In this document: in pieces, positions 1 through 6,658 of the stretch
Numbering within the stretch: the stretch's first letter is position 1
How the letters are laid out: each line of letters starts with the position of its first letter
Assembly (NCBI RefSeq): GCF_959025735.1
Contig: NZ_CAUFJQ010000082.1
Span: 1 to 8,585, forward strand
Length of the DNA: 8,585 nucleotides
DNA from: an uncultured Streptococcus sp.
Lineage (GTDB): Bacteria > Bacillota > Bacilli > Lactobacillales > Streptococcaceae
Direction: 5' to 3'
Notes under the pieces: model-generated
What the model was told of the DNA's origin: nothing
Seen by the model: the letters and a program-made list of their open reading frames with translations, nothing else
Databases searched by the model: none
Position numbers and translations under genes: made by a program

Positions 1-1595
1 ACAATCGCACCATTGACGGTTTGGATATTGGCATCTTTGTTCTTCAAGGCGATGCGAATTGCATTGAAGAGGATGCGTTGGCTTTCACGGATCAGATCTC
101 CTGATTCACGCATGTAGATAAAACCACGGCTCAAGATGTCTGGTCCAGCCAGGATCATCTTCGATTTGAAGTCAACAGTCGCAACAGCAAGTACGACACC
201 ATCTTCGGAAAGGTCTCTCCGGTCACGAAGAACGGCAGCTCCGATTTCACCGATACGATTTCCATCGACATAGATATCTTGAGCATTGAAGCTTCCTGCG
301 ATCCGAGCAGAGTTGGCTGTAAGAGCGAGGACATCACCATTACTCATGATGAAGATATTGTCTTTTTCCACTCCACAATCACGCGCAAGTCCTGCGTGGA
401 TCTTCTGCATCCGGTATTCACCATGGACAGGCATGAAGTATTTTGGTTTGATCAAGCGGAGCATAAGTTTTTGTTCTTGTTGCCCCCCGTGTCCAGAAGT
501 ATGGATGTTGTTGATCTTCCCGTGAATGACCTCTACACCCGCTTCAGAAATCGTATTGATCAATTTATTCACACTGGTTGTATTTCCAGGAATCGGACTA
601 GAAGAGAAGATCACGGTATCTCCTGGTTGGAGTTGCACTTGGCGGTGCGTTCCGTTGGCAATCCGAGAGAGGGCTGCCATTGGCTCTCCTTGGCTTCCTG
701 TACACATGATCAGGATTTCATTGGCCGCATAGTCTTTGATCTCATTTGGCTCGATAATGGTTCCAGCAGGGACCTTGATATAGCCAAGCTCGATTCCGTT
801 GACGATGGCTTTTTCCATCGAGCGTCCAAAGACGACGATCTTACGACCTGTCTTAACTGCTGCCTCAGCAGCTTGTTGAAGACGGAAGATATTCGAAGCA
901 AAGGAAGCAAAAATGATGCGCCCGTGGATGCCTTCGATGATCTTCATAATGGATTGGCCAACCACTTTTTCAGAGTTGGTAAAGGTTGGGACTTCTGCGT
1001 TGGTTGAGTCTGAGAGCAGGCAGAGAACGCCTTCTTCCCCAAGGGCCGCCATACGATGGAGGTCAGCCGGTTCTCCAACAGGTGTGAAGTCGAATTTGAA
1101 GTCTCCGGTACAGACAATCTTTCCTTGAGGGGTGTGAATCACAATCCCCAAAGGTTCTGGAATCGAGTGAGTCGTACGGAAGAAGGTTGCTTTAAGATTT
1201 TTAAATTGAAGCTCAGTGTTTTGGTTGATTTCGTAGAGTTTGGCATCACGAAGAAGGCCGTGCTCTTCTAATTTTCCACGGATCAAGGCAAGCGCCAAAG
1301 GTCCAGCGTAGATAGGGACATTGGCTTGCTTCAAAAGGAAGGGAATCCCACCGATGTGGTCTTCGTGTCCGTGGGTAATGAGAACCGCTTTGACGCGATC
1401 GATATTGTCAACGATATAAGAGTAATCCGGGATTACATAGTCGATCCCAAGGAGGTCATCTTCTGGAAATTTGATCCCGGCATCGACAATGATGATTTCA
1501 TCTTGGTATTCGATCCCGTAGGTATTTTTCCCGATTTCTCCAAGGCCACCAATGGCAAATACACCAACTTCTTCAGGTTTTAAGGTATAAGCCAT
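1..1595 (-). CDS. rnjA: Ribonuclease J1, 3' end cut by window edge
   Basis: This encodes RNase J1, a cytoplasmic zinc metallo-beta-lactamase/beta-CASP nuclease with 5'-to-3' exonuclease and endonuclease activity in mRNA decay and rRNA maturation. Translating the minus strand from 1595 gives MAYTLKPEEVGVF and stays open to the edge for 531 codons. The family is about 560 residues, so roughly 28 C-terminal residues are missing. The metal-binding motif HGHEDH lies at residues 75-80, followed by TTHSIPE (His143), TGDFKFD (Asp165), the beta-CASP region at about 210-350, SGHG (His369) and PVHGEYR (His391). All expected catalytic ligands are present. The start is the ATG 3 nt after the rpoY stop, with GGAG at 1605-1608 inside the rpoY 3' end, so the two genes are probably cotranscribed and translationally linked. 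Family identity is very secure. Confidence 0.96.
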   Translation of the reverse strand, partial: MAYTLKPEEVGVFAIGGLGEIGKNTYGIEYQDEIIIVDAGIKFPEDDLLGIDYVIPDYSYIVDNIDRVKAVLITHGHEDHIGGIPFLLKQANVPIYAGPLALALIRGKLEEHGLLRDAKLYEINQNTELQFKNLKATFFRTTHSIPEPLGIVIHTPQGKIVCTGDFKFDFTPVGEPADLHRMAALGEEGVLCLLSDSTNAEVPTFTNSEKVVGQSIMKIIEGIHGRIIFASFASNIFRLQQAAEAAVKTGRKIVVFGRSMEKAIVNGIELGYIKVPAGTIIEPNEIKDYAANEILIMCTGSQGEPMAALSRIANGTHRQVQLQPGDTVIFSSSPIPGNTTSVNKLINTISEAGVEVIHGKINNIHTSGHGGQQEQKLMLRLIKPKYFMPVHGEYRMQKIHAGLARDCGVEKDNIFIMSNGDVLALTANSARIAGSFNAQDIYVDGNRIGEIGAAVLRDRRDLSEDGVVLAVATVDFKSKMILAGPDILSRGFIYMRESGDLIRESQRILFNAIRIALKNKDANIQTVNGAI

Positions 1596-1598
1596 GGA

Positions 1599-1829
1599 TT
1601 AGTACTCCGTTAGTTCAAAAGCACCTGACTCTTTCTCGTAAGCAAGGTGTTGCTCAGAAAGTGGTGTGATAAATTCAATGTTGAAATCTGTGTTTGCTTC
1701 AACCAATTGACGTGCTTGGATACGTCCTTCGCGTTCATTTGGTGCATCAATATCGAGATAAAGTGCATGCGTGGTTTCACGACGAGGGTTCCGGTCTTTT
1801 GTTTCCTGATAAAAAACTTTGTAAATCAT
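1599..1829 (-). CDS. rpoY: RNA polymerase epsilon subunit
   Basis: This 76-residue protein is the small epsilon subunit (formerly YkzG/DUF1447) of Firmicute RNA polymerase, which binds the core enzyme in the cytoplasm. The N-terminus MIYKVFYQETKDRNPRRE and the acidic C-terminal half (LYLDIDAPNEREGRIQAR, then ITPLSEQHLAYEK) are typical of streptococcal RpoY, and the length matches the family. The ATG at 1829 is preceded by GAAAGGA on the minus strand at about 10 nt. It is the first gene of an operon with rnjA, a pairing conserved across Bacilli. A promoter is visible at 1940-1968, giving a leader of about 100 nt that can fold (see the 1870-1913 entry). In B. subtilis the subunit is dispensable. 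Its exact role in streptococci is not shown by this sequence. Confidence 0.95.
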   Translation of the reverse strand: MIYKVFYQETKDRNPRRETTHALYLDIDAPNEREGRIQARQLVEANTDFNIEFITPLSEQHLAYEKESGAFELTEY

Positions 1830-1869
1830 GAAGTAATTTTCCTTTCATTATTTCGGTCTATTTGTTAGC

Positions 1870-1913
1870 TGCGAAGGAGTGCAATCACTAGAGTTTCCTA
1901 CTCGCAACTAGTG
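1870..1913 (-). other. Foldable rpoY-rnjA leader with competing hairpins
   Basis: Within the untranslated leader of rpoY-rnjA two pairings can be seen, described in plus-strand letters. TGCGAAGGA (1870-1878) can pair with TCCTACTCGCA (1896-1906), leaving a 2-nt bulge. CACTAGAGT (1886-1894) can pair with ACTC (1900-1903) and TAGTG (1909-1913) around a 5-nt bulge. The two share bases and cannot form together. No terminator with a U tract is associated with either. A regulatory role is an inference only. Confidence 0.35.
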
Positions 1914-1939
1914 GACCTGATTCGATACAATTAATTATT

Positions 1940-1968
1940 ATTATATCATAAATTCGCCTGTAAGTAAA
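1940..1968 (-). promoter_or_regulatory. Promoter of rpoY-rnjA
   Basis: On the minus strand a perfect TATAAT (1945-1940) carries an upstream TG in the TGN-TATAAT arrangement (extended -10). A TTTACT box (1968-1963), 4 of 6 matches to TTGACA, lies 17 bp further upstream. Transcription would start near 1933, leaving a leader of roughly 104 nt before the rpoY ATG. Confidence 0.75.
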
Positions 1969-2072
1969 AGATAGACTGGAAAAGTCAGAAAGGCAAAGAC
2001 CTATAATAGAGAAGCTTTTAAGCGGTTTTGGATAGGAAAATCCTGCGTTCTAGAGGAGAGTTTCGCTGGGAT

Positions 2073-2100
2073 TTGAAGGGAATTTGTAGTATAATATAAT
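2073..2100 (+). promoter_or_regulatory. Promoter of tsaB-rimI-tsaD
   Basis: TTGAAG (2073-2078) and TATAAT (2095-2100) are separated by 16 bp. A second TATAAT (2090-2095) overlaps the first by one base but has no good -35 partner. The predicted start near 2107 leaves only about 15 nt of leader containing AGGAG (2111-2115), so no leader regulation is expected. Confidence 0.75.
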
Positions 2101-2121
2101 CCAGTTCAAGAGGAGTAGGAA

Positions 2122-2805
2122 ATGAAATTATTAGCATTTGATACCTCGAGTAAGGCTCTTTCTGTAGCGATTTTAGAAGATGAGACTCTACTTGCAGAAA
2201 CAACATTAACCATTAAAAAGAATCATAGTATTACCTTGATGCCGGTCATCGATTTTTTGATGCAACAAATCGACTTGACACCCAAGGACTTGGACCGGAT
2301 CGTGGTGGCAGAAGGTCCTGGGAGTTACACTGGACTGCGCATTGCGGTCGCAACCGCAAAGACCTTGGCTCATACCTTAGGAATTGAATTGGTCGGGGTT
2401 TCGAGCCTCTTAGCCCTAGTGCCAGATGATCTAGAAGGTTTGGTAGTGCCTGTCATGGATGCCCGTCGGAACAACGTTTATGCAGGTTTTTACCAAGATG
2501 ATCAGCTGGTCGCACCAGAAGGGTATTTTCCATTTGAGGAAGTCCTAGAGCATGCAGCGACGAGTGAGCAGGTCACCTTTGTCGGAGAAGTCACGGCCTT
2601 TAAGGAGCAGATCGCCTCTAGCCTGCCAAGGGCTACTTACTATGAAACCTTGCCAGATGCAGTGAAAATCGGACGTCTCGGTCTCAAACAAGCGACTGCT
2701 AGCCTCCATGATTTTGTCCCTCATTATCTCAAACGGGTCGAAGCAGAGGAAAATTGGCTCAAAGACCACACGGAAACAACGACCTCTTACATCAAGCGTC
2801 TATGA
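2122..2805 (+). CDS. tsaB: tRNA t6A biosynthesis protein TsaB
   Basis: TsaB (YeaZ) is the catalytically inactive ASKHA-fold partner of TsaD in the complex that transfers threonylcarbamoyl to adenosine 37 of ANN-decoding tRNAs in the cytoplasm. The 227 residues match the family length. Diagnostic parts are the N-terminal strand KLLAFDTSSKALSVAI (2-17), the signature EGPGSYTGLRI (64-74), PVMDARRNNVY (110-120) and a C-terminal YLKRVEAEENW (202-212). The ATG has AGGAG 6 nt upstream and a promoter immediately before it. It is the first gene of a three-gene operon, and its stop overlaps the next start. TsaE and TsaC/TsaC2, also needed for t6A, are not in the window and are usually encoded elsewhere in streptococci. 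Nothing unusual is seen. Confidence 0.95.
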   Translation: MKLLAFDTSSKALSVAILEDETLLAETTLTIKKNHSITLMPVIDFLMQQIDLTPKDLDRIVVAEGPGSYTGLRIAVATAKTLAHTLGIELVGVSSLLALVPDDLEGLVVPVMDARRNNVYAGFYQDDQLVAPEGYFPFEEVLEHAATSEQVTFVGEVTAFKEQIASSLPRATYYETLPDAVKIGRLGLKQATASLHDFVPHYLKRVEAEENWLKDHTETTTSYIKRL

Positions 2806-3239
2806 TGAAAGGAACAATCAAGAAAGGGAGCAGCCAGGATGCGGCTGCCATTCTCGCTGTCATGGAAGATGTCTATGAAGCGAGTCCCTGGAAGTTGGAG
2901 CAGATTGAAGCCGATTTAGAGCAGGAATCGACCTCCTATTTCCTAGCTGTGGATGAAGGACAAGTCCTTGGATTTGTCGCCATTCAAGAGACTCTCTATG
3001 AAGCAGAGGTCCTACAGATTGCGGTCAAGCGCGCCTTTCAAGGCCAAGGCCTAGCTCAGCAGTTACTCGCGCAGTTGCCGGACCAAAAAGAGATTTTCTT
3101 AGAAGTGCGCGTGTCCAATCAACCGGCCCAAGGCCTATACGAAAAAATGCATTTTGAAAAAATTGCACGGAGGAAAAACTACTATCACGATCCCATAGAG
3201 GATGCTGTGATCATGAAGAGGAACCCGAATGAAAGATAG
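2802..3239 (+). CDS. rimI: Ribosomal protein S18-alanine N-acetyltransferase RimI
   Basis: This is a 145-residue GNAT acetyltransferase of the RimI family, which uses acetyl-CoA to acetylate the N-terminal alanine of ribosomal protein S18. The acetyl-CoA loop is seen in AVKRAFQGQGLAQQLL (74-89, with QGQGLA). The RimI region LEVRVSNQPAQGLYEKMHF (100-118) contains Glu101 and Tyr113, equivalent to E. coli Glu103 and Tyr115, and is followed by RRKNYY (123-128). The frame is open upstream to 2754, but the first 16 codons have no ribosome binding site and no family similarity. I chose ATG 2802, which overlaps the tsaB stop as ATGA, and ATG 2805 is equally possible. There is no clear Shine-Dalgarno, so translation is probably coupled to tsaB. 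Placement between tsaB and tsaD is common in Firmicutes. Confidence 0.92.
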   Translation: MMKGTIKKGSSQDAAAILAVMEDVYEASPWKLEQIEADLEQESTSYFLAVDEGQVLGFVAIQETLYEAEVLQIAVKRAFQGQGLAQQLLAQLPDQKEIFLEVRVSNQPAQGLYEKMHFEKIARRKNYYHDPIEDAVIMKRNPNER

Positions 3240-4239
3240 ATATATTTTGGCTTTTGAGACATCTTGTGATGAGACCAGTGTGGCTGTCTTGAAAAATGAC
3301 GACCAACTCTTGTCCAATGTCATTGCCAGTCAAATCGAAAGTCACAAGCGTTTTGGTGGGGTGGTACCTGAGGTAGCCTCTCGTCACCATGTGGAAGTCA
3401 TCACCGCTTGTATTGAAGAAGCCCTGGAAGAAGCTGGCATCACTGAAGCCGATGTCACAGCTGTGGCTGTCACCTACGGTCCAGGCCTAGTTGGAGCTCT
3501 TTTAGTCGGCCTAGCTGCAGCCAAGGCCTTTGCCTGGGCGCATGGACTTCCTTTGATTCCTGTCAATCATATGGCAGGGCATTTGATGGCCGCTCAAAGC
3601 GTCGAGCCCTTAGAGTTTCCGCTTTTGGCCTTGCTGGTGAGTGGAGGACATACAGAACTAGTCTACGTCAGTGAAGCGGGTGATTATAAGATCGTCGGAG
3701 AGACCCGTGATGATGCTGTAGGAGAGGCTTATGACAAGGTCGGGCGCGTGATGGGCTTGACCTATCCAGCAGGACGTGAGATTGATCAGTTAGCCCACCA
3801 AGGGGCTGATATCTACGATTTCCCACGGGCCATGATCAAGGAAGACAATCTGGAATTTTCTTTTTCAGGGCTCAAATCGGCCTTTATCAATCTGCACCAT
3901 AATGCCCAGCAAAAAGGAGAAAGCCTCTCAAATGCAGACCTGTCAGCGAGTTTCCAAGCAGCTGTCTTAGACATTCTCATGGCCAAGACCAAGAAGGCTT
4001 TGGAGAAATATCCAGTCAAGACCCTAGTCGTTGCGGGTGGAGTCGCAGCCAACCAAGGTCTCCGTGAACGCTTGGCTTCTGACATCACAGATGTCAAGGT
4101 CATCATTCCGCCTCTACGTCTCTGCGGGGACAATGCAGGGATGATTGCCTATGCTAGCGTCAGCGAATGGAACAAAGAAAACTTTGCAGGCTGGGACCTC
4201 AATGCCAAACCAAGCCTAGCCTTTGAAGGAATTGAATAA
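3229..4239 (+). CDS. tsaD: tRNA N6-adenosine threonylcarbamoyltransferase TsaD
   Basis: TsaD (Kae1/Qri7/YgjD family) is the catalytic subunit of t6A synthesis, moving the threonylcarbamoyl group from threonylcarbamoyl-AMP to A37 of tRNA together with TsaB and TsaE. The 336 residues match the family. Visible motifs are ILAFETSCDETSVAV (6-20), GGVVPEVASRHH (43-54), the metal site NHMAGH (His114, His118), LLVSGGHTEL (135-144), GLTYPAGREID (176-186), VVAGGVAANQGLR (267-279) and LCGDNAGM (298-305), where Asp301 is the third metal ligand. The start overlaps the end of rimI by 11 bp, and AGAGG at 3217-3221 sits 7 nt before the ATG. It is the last gene of the operon, followed at once by a terminator. 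It is often annotated as glycoprotease Gcp, an outdated name. Confidence 0.96.
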   Translation: MKDRYILAFETSCDETSVAVLKNDDQLLSNVIASQIESHKRFGGVVPEVASRHHVEVITACIEEALEEAGITEADVTAVAVTYGPGLVGALLVGLAAAKAFAWAHGLPLIPVNHMAGHLMAAQSVEPLEFPLLALLVSGGHTELVYVSEAGDYKIVGETRDDAVGEAYDKVGRVMGLTYPAGREIDQLAHQGADIYDFPRAMIKEDNLEFSFSGLKSAFINLHHNAQQKGESLSNADLSASFQAAVLDILMAKTKKALEKYPVKTLVVAGGVAANQGLRERLASDITDVKVIIPPLRLCGDNAGMIAYASVSEWNKENFAGWDLNAKPSLAFEGIE

Positions 4240-4247
4240 GAAAAAGG

Positions 4248-4281
4248 AGCCAATTGGATGTGCGATTCCAATGGCTTTTTT
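4248..4281 (+). terminator. Intrinsic terminator after tsaD
   Basis: AGCCAATTGGA (4248-4258) pairs with TCCAATGGCT (4267-4276), with a single bulged A and an 8-nt loop, and runs into six T's (4276-4281). A short A run upstream could extend the stem. It lies 8 nt after the tsaD stop and separates the t6A operon from the AT-rich block that follows. Confidence 0.85.
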
Positions 4282-4309
4282 GTTGGGATCTCACCAACTA
4301 GTAAGGGAT

Positions 4310-4338
4310 TTGCGATTAGCAAGAAAATTCGATATGAT
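4310..4338 (+). promoter_or_regulatory. Promoter of the AT-rich three-gene block
   Basis: TTGCGA (4310-4315) and TATGAT (4333-4338) are separated by exactly 17 bp, with 4 of 6 and 5 of 6 consensus matches. It lies between the tsaD terminator and the lipoprotein start at 4375, so the block should be an independent transcription unit starting near 4345. Confidence 0.6.
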
Positions 4339-4374
4339 AGAGGGAATGAAACTGAGGTGGAAGAGAGAAGAGAG

Positions 4375-5349
4375 ATGAAAAAAGAAAAGAGATCTAAATA
4401 TAGAATTGGCACGATGCTTGTCTTTGCGGTCTGTTTGCTACTGGCTGCAGGATGCGAATCACAAAAGAAAATTGAAAAAAGTGATAAGAGTACAGAGTCC
4501 TACGAATTTTCAATCTATAATGCAAAATCTGACATTAAAGATTTCCAATTTATCCATAATAAAAATGGGCTTGTGGTCGAATGGAAGTTTGATGAAAAAG
4601 AACGGAAGAAATCTTTGAAGTCTCCTGATTCATCAGATTGGGTTGAGGTGAACTCTAATTATTTGGTTAGACAAAGAAACAGAGTGAGGGGTGTTATTCC
4701 ATCGAAAAAAATGAAGTCGGATGAATATGCCCATTTAGAGATTTATGATTTGACAGGGAGTAAGGCGAAACGAAAGGAAGTCGATCTTTGGAAGATGATG
4801 GTGGAGTATGTAAAAAACGATGATTTTGAGCTCTATAGTCCTTTCCCTACACTTCGAAAAATGAATGGGAATGACTACGCTATCATTAAAATTATGAAGC
4901 AAACTCAGTCACGTTATTTCTTGCTTAATCTTAAAACCCTTAAAATTGATAAAGAAATAACGGAAGAAGACGTGAATGAGAAAAATAGAGTGTATCTCTC
5001 AATATCTACCCGTAAAGGCTACACTGCTGGAGTTCATCCCTTTTATAATGGTTTTTGGAAGGATGAATCTTACAAAGGTAATATCAATTTAAAAGCATCC
5101 TATCCGACTGCATTTAAACTCTTTTCAAAACCAGAAGGTTTTGCTTATAAAGTGATCAATTCTGAGAATGGTGTGATTACGAATGGGAAAGAACTGATAG
5201 ATCTAGAAACAGAATTTCTTACATTAGGTTCCTCTGTGTACGACTATGCTTATCTGCCTAAAGAACTGAGTGTAGAAAATAAAGATACGAAAATCTCTCA
5301 GTTTGATGAGATTCAAAAGTATTATAACGGTAAATCTTTTTCATATTGA
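4375..5349 (+). CDS. Putative lipoprotein of unknown function
   Basis: I do not recognise the family. The protein has 324 residues: a basic N-terminus MKKEKRSKYR, a hydrophobic stretch IGTMLVFAVCLLLAAG (11-26) and a lipobox ending in Cys27 (LLAAGC), so it should be lipidated and held on the outer face of the membrane. The mature part is charged and rich in Lys, Asp, Glu and Tyr, with alternating strand-like segments such as GLVVEWKF, YAIIKIM and RYFLLNLKTLKI. This suggests a beta-rich fold, which is inference only. The frame is open from 4258, but that start lies inside the tsaD terminator. ATG 4375 follows a purine-rich stretch and begins a proper signal peptide. Base composition is clearly AT-rich (for example 14 of 60 G+C at 4501-4560, against 37 of 60 at 3481-3540 in tsaD). 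It heads a likely operon with two membrane protein genes. Confidence 0.75.
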   Translation: MKKEKRSKYRIGTMLVFAVCLLLAAGCESQKKIEKSDKSTESYEFSIYNAKSDIKDFQFIHNKNGLVVEWKFDEKERKKSLKSPDSSDWVEVNSNYLVRQRNRVRGVIPSKKMKSDEYAHLEIYDLTGSKAKRKEVDLWKMMVEYVKNDDFELYSPFPTLRKMNGNDYAIIKIMKQTQSRYFLLNLKTLKIDKEITEEDVNEKNRVYLSISTRKGYTAGVHPFYNGFWKDESYKGNINLKASYPTAFKLFSKPEGFAYKVINSENGVITNGKELIDLETEFLTLGSSVYDYAYLPKELSVENKDTKISQFDEIQKYYNGKSFSY

Positions 5350-5400
5350 TACTGATAGAGTTTTTAGAAAATATACAAGGAGAATGAAAAAGAGGTTATT

Positions 5401-5946
5401 ATGCCAACAATGATTAATTTAGGAATATGGAAAAACAAGAATTATCATTTTGATTGGGAGGAAAAAGTCCTACTAGAAGAAACATCTTCTCCTACTAACT
5501 GGTCTTATCTACTGCTTCCAGTCACATTATTTATTATCCACAAAATTTCGGATGGATTAGCGGAAGCTGGACTATTTGACAATCAGTTGGTCCGACTTGG
5601 AACGATTCCAGTTTTAGGTGTCTTCTCTTACTTTCTTGCTGCGTGGATCATTCGATATTACCATGCGAGTCTGAAATTACAGACATCCAAGTTAGAGGAG
5701 AATCAAGGGAAAAAGTTGATCAGGTCTTTGAAGAGACGTAGGGTGTACTTCACCTGTATTCTTAATCTTTTTAGGTTCCTAACTGTAGCCGCGATTCTTT
5801 TGTTTGTGATTGGCAATGAAACCATTGCAGTCCTCTTTTTGCTCATTAGTTTTTTAGTGATATTTATGTTTAAATTTGATTACCAACTTCATAAATGGAA
5901 TGATATGATAGAGATCATATCTCAAGAAGTGGAAAATGGTGAGTAA
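5401..5946 (+). CDS. Four-helix membrane protein, faintly DUF443-like
   Basis: The 181-residue product has a short cytoplasmic or extracytoplasmic N-terminus and four hydrophobic segments at about 33-50, 66-86, 115-138 and 141-158. A charged loop of about 25 residues (KLEENQGKKLIRSLKRRR region) lies between helices 2 and 3. The N-terminal pattern (a short strand-rich lead, then NWSYLLLPVTLFIIHK at 33-48) recalls the Trp/Pro/His-Lys pattern at the first helix of DUF443 'tandem five-TM' proteins, some of which (TsaI of S. aureus) are immunity proteins of type VII toxins. This resemblance is from memory and weak. The start at 5401 has AGAGG at 5391-5395 with 5-nt spacing, and an in-frame ATG at 5410 is an alternative. 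It lies 51 nt after the lipoprotein with no clear promoter, so it is probably cotranscribed. Confidence 0.7.
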   Translation: MPTMINLGIWKNKNYHFDWEEKVLLEETSSPTNWSYLLLPVTLFIIHKISDGLAEAGLFDNQLVRLGTIPVLGVFSYFLAAWIIRYYHASLKLQTSKLEENQGKKLIRSLKRRRVYFTCILNLFRFLTVAAILLFVIGNETIAVLFLLISFLVIFMFKFDYQLHKWNDMIEIISQEVENGE

Positions 5947-5993
5947 GAAAGATTTGATAGCTTTTAATATTCTTAAAAATAGGAGGTAGAAAA

Positions 5994-6548
5994 ATGCCAG
6001 TATATATTATATTTCTTTTTGCAATAGGGGGCGGGTCTATCTTTTTCCTAACTGTTTTTTTCATCTACTCCTGCATTTCTAAGAGTTTTGCAAGAAGGAA
6101 AAATCTAGCAACAGAACGGCTTGATGGTATTGTTGTTGGGTATGCATATGCACAACAGGTAAATCCACCAATTGTCGAATACATTGTTGATGGAATGGCA
6201 TATAAGAGACAACTGGAATATCGTTGGACCGTGGTGAAATCGGCCCCTTGGATGAGTCGGAAGGCTGTAGCTGATACACCGGATCTTTTAAGTGAAAATT
6301 TAGTGATTTCTAGAAACTCAATGGTCTCCTATACAAACGTTTTAGAAGAAGCCTTTCCCAAAGGATCTACTATGACCGTCTGGTATAATCCTCAAAATCC
6401 AAAAGAGTCTTATGTTGAACGTTTTTGTAATAAAGATAAACTGTATAAAAGGTTGGCTCTTTTCTTTCTTATTCTCTACATCATTTTTATGATCGTTTTT
6501 GTAACCCTTACAATTTTATCTATAATATACGATTGGAAGGCTAATTAA
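5994..6548 (+). CDS. Two-helix membrane protein with DUF3592-like domain
   Basis: The 184-residue protein has hydrophobic segments at about 3-28 and 153-178 enclosing a soluble domain of about 120 residues. That domain has the layout of DUF3592-type proteins: an opening strand with a Gly-Xaa-Val core (RLDGIVVGY, 42-50), a hydrophobic/aromatic strand after a short loop (PPIVEYIVDGMAYKRQ, 58-73), then PKGSTMTVWYNPQNPKES (122-139), the usual 'G..v.V.YnP.nP' ending. DUF3592 proteins are membrane proteins of unknown function. The ATG has an excellent AGGAGG (5981-5986) at 7-nt spacing. It is the last gene of the AT-rich block, 47 nt after the preceding gene. The outer-domain topology and the family call are inferences. 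Confidence 0.75.
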   Translation: MPVYIIFLFAIGGGSIFFLTVFFIYSCISKSFARRKNLATERLDGIVVGYAYAQQVNPPIVEYIVDGMAYKRQLEYRWTVVKSAPWMSRKAVADTPDLLSENLVISRNSMVSYTNVLEEAFPKGSTMTVWYNPQNPKESYVERFCNKDKLYKRLALFFLILYIIFMIVFVTLTILSIIYDWKAN

Positions 6549-6576
6549 GATTTTAAAATATAAGGGCAGTAGAAAT

Positions 6577-6603
6577 GGATTGAGTCTCTCATTGGTCCTT
6601 TTT
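6577..6603 (+). terminator. Possible weak terminator after the three-gene block
   Basis: GGA-T-TGAG (6577-6584) can pair with CTCA (6588-6591) and, across a 3-nt bulge, G-TCC (6595-6598), followed by five T's (6599-6603). A second T run lies at 6609-6614. The stem is short and imperfect, so partial read-through into azlC is possible. Confidence 0.35.
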
Positions 6604-6618
6604 CAACCTTTTTTCTTG

Positions 6619-6627
6619 TGTTATAAT
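6619..6627 (+). promoter_or_regulatory. Extended -10 promoter of azlCD
   Basis: TGTTATAAT (6619-6627) is a perfect extended -10 element (TGN-TATAAT). The expected -35 zone is only a T-rich tract with no good TTGACA match, as is usual for extended -10 promoters. Transcription would start near 6634, leaving about 25 nt of leader, too short for a T-box or leader-peptide attenuator. Confidence 0.65.
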
Positions 6628-6645
6628 AGAGGTCAATGATTTAGA

Positions 6646-6651
6646 AAGGAG
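6646..6651 (+). promoter_or_regulatory. Ribosome binding site fixing the GTG start of azlC
   Basis: AAGGAG at 6646-6651 lies 7 nt before GTG 6659. No ATG occurs in frame until residue 39 (Met of LEMALMS), well inside the conserved N-terminal helix, so this site decides the GTG start. Confidence 0.8.
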
Positions 6652-6658
6652 TGAGAGA

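Noticed and set aside
279..1007. 242-codon plus-strand open frame
   Set aside because: It lies wholly antisense to the conserved rnjA coding sequence, has no ribosome binding site and no protein-like features. It is a shadow of rnjA codon usage.
2016..2034. TTTAAG in the tsaB upstream region as a CiaR site
   Set aside because: A second TTTAAG at 5-nt spacing is missing (TTGGAT is found instead), so the direct-repeat requirement is not met.
2754..2801. 16-residue N-terminal extension of RimI
   Set aside because: It lacks a ribosome binding site, lies inside the conserved C-terminus of TsaB, and the family N-terminus begins at the Met codons 2802/2805.
3813..4133. 106-codon minus-strand open frame inside tsaD
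   Set aside because: It is antisense to invariant TsaD motifs and has no start signals.
4258..4374. Upstream extension of the lipoprotein at 4375 with ATG 4258
   Set aside because: The ATG lies inside the stem-loop of the tsaD terminator and upstream of the block's promoter, and it would bury the signal peptide behind 39 unrelated residues.
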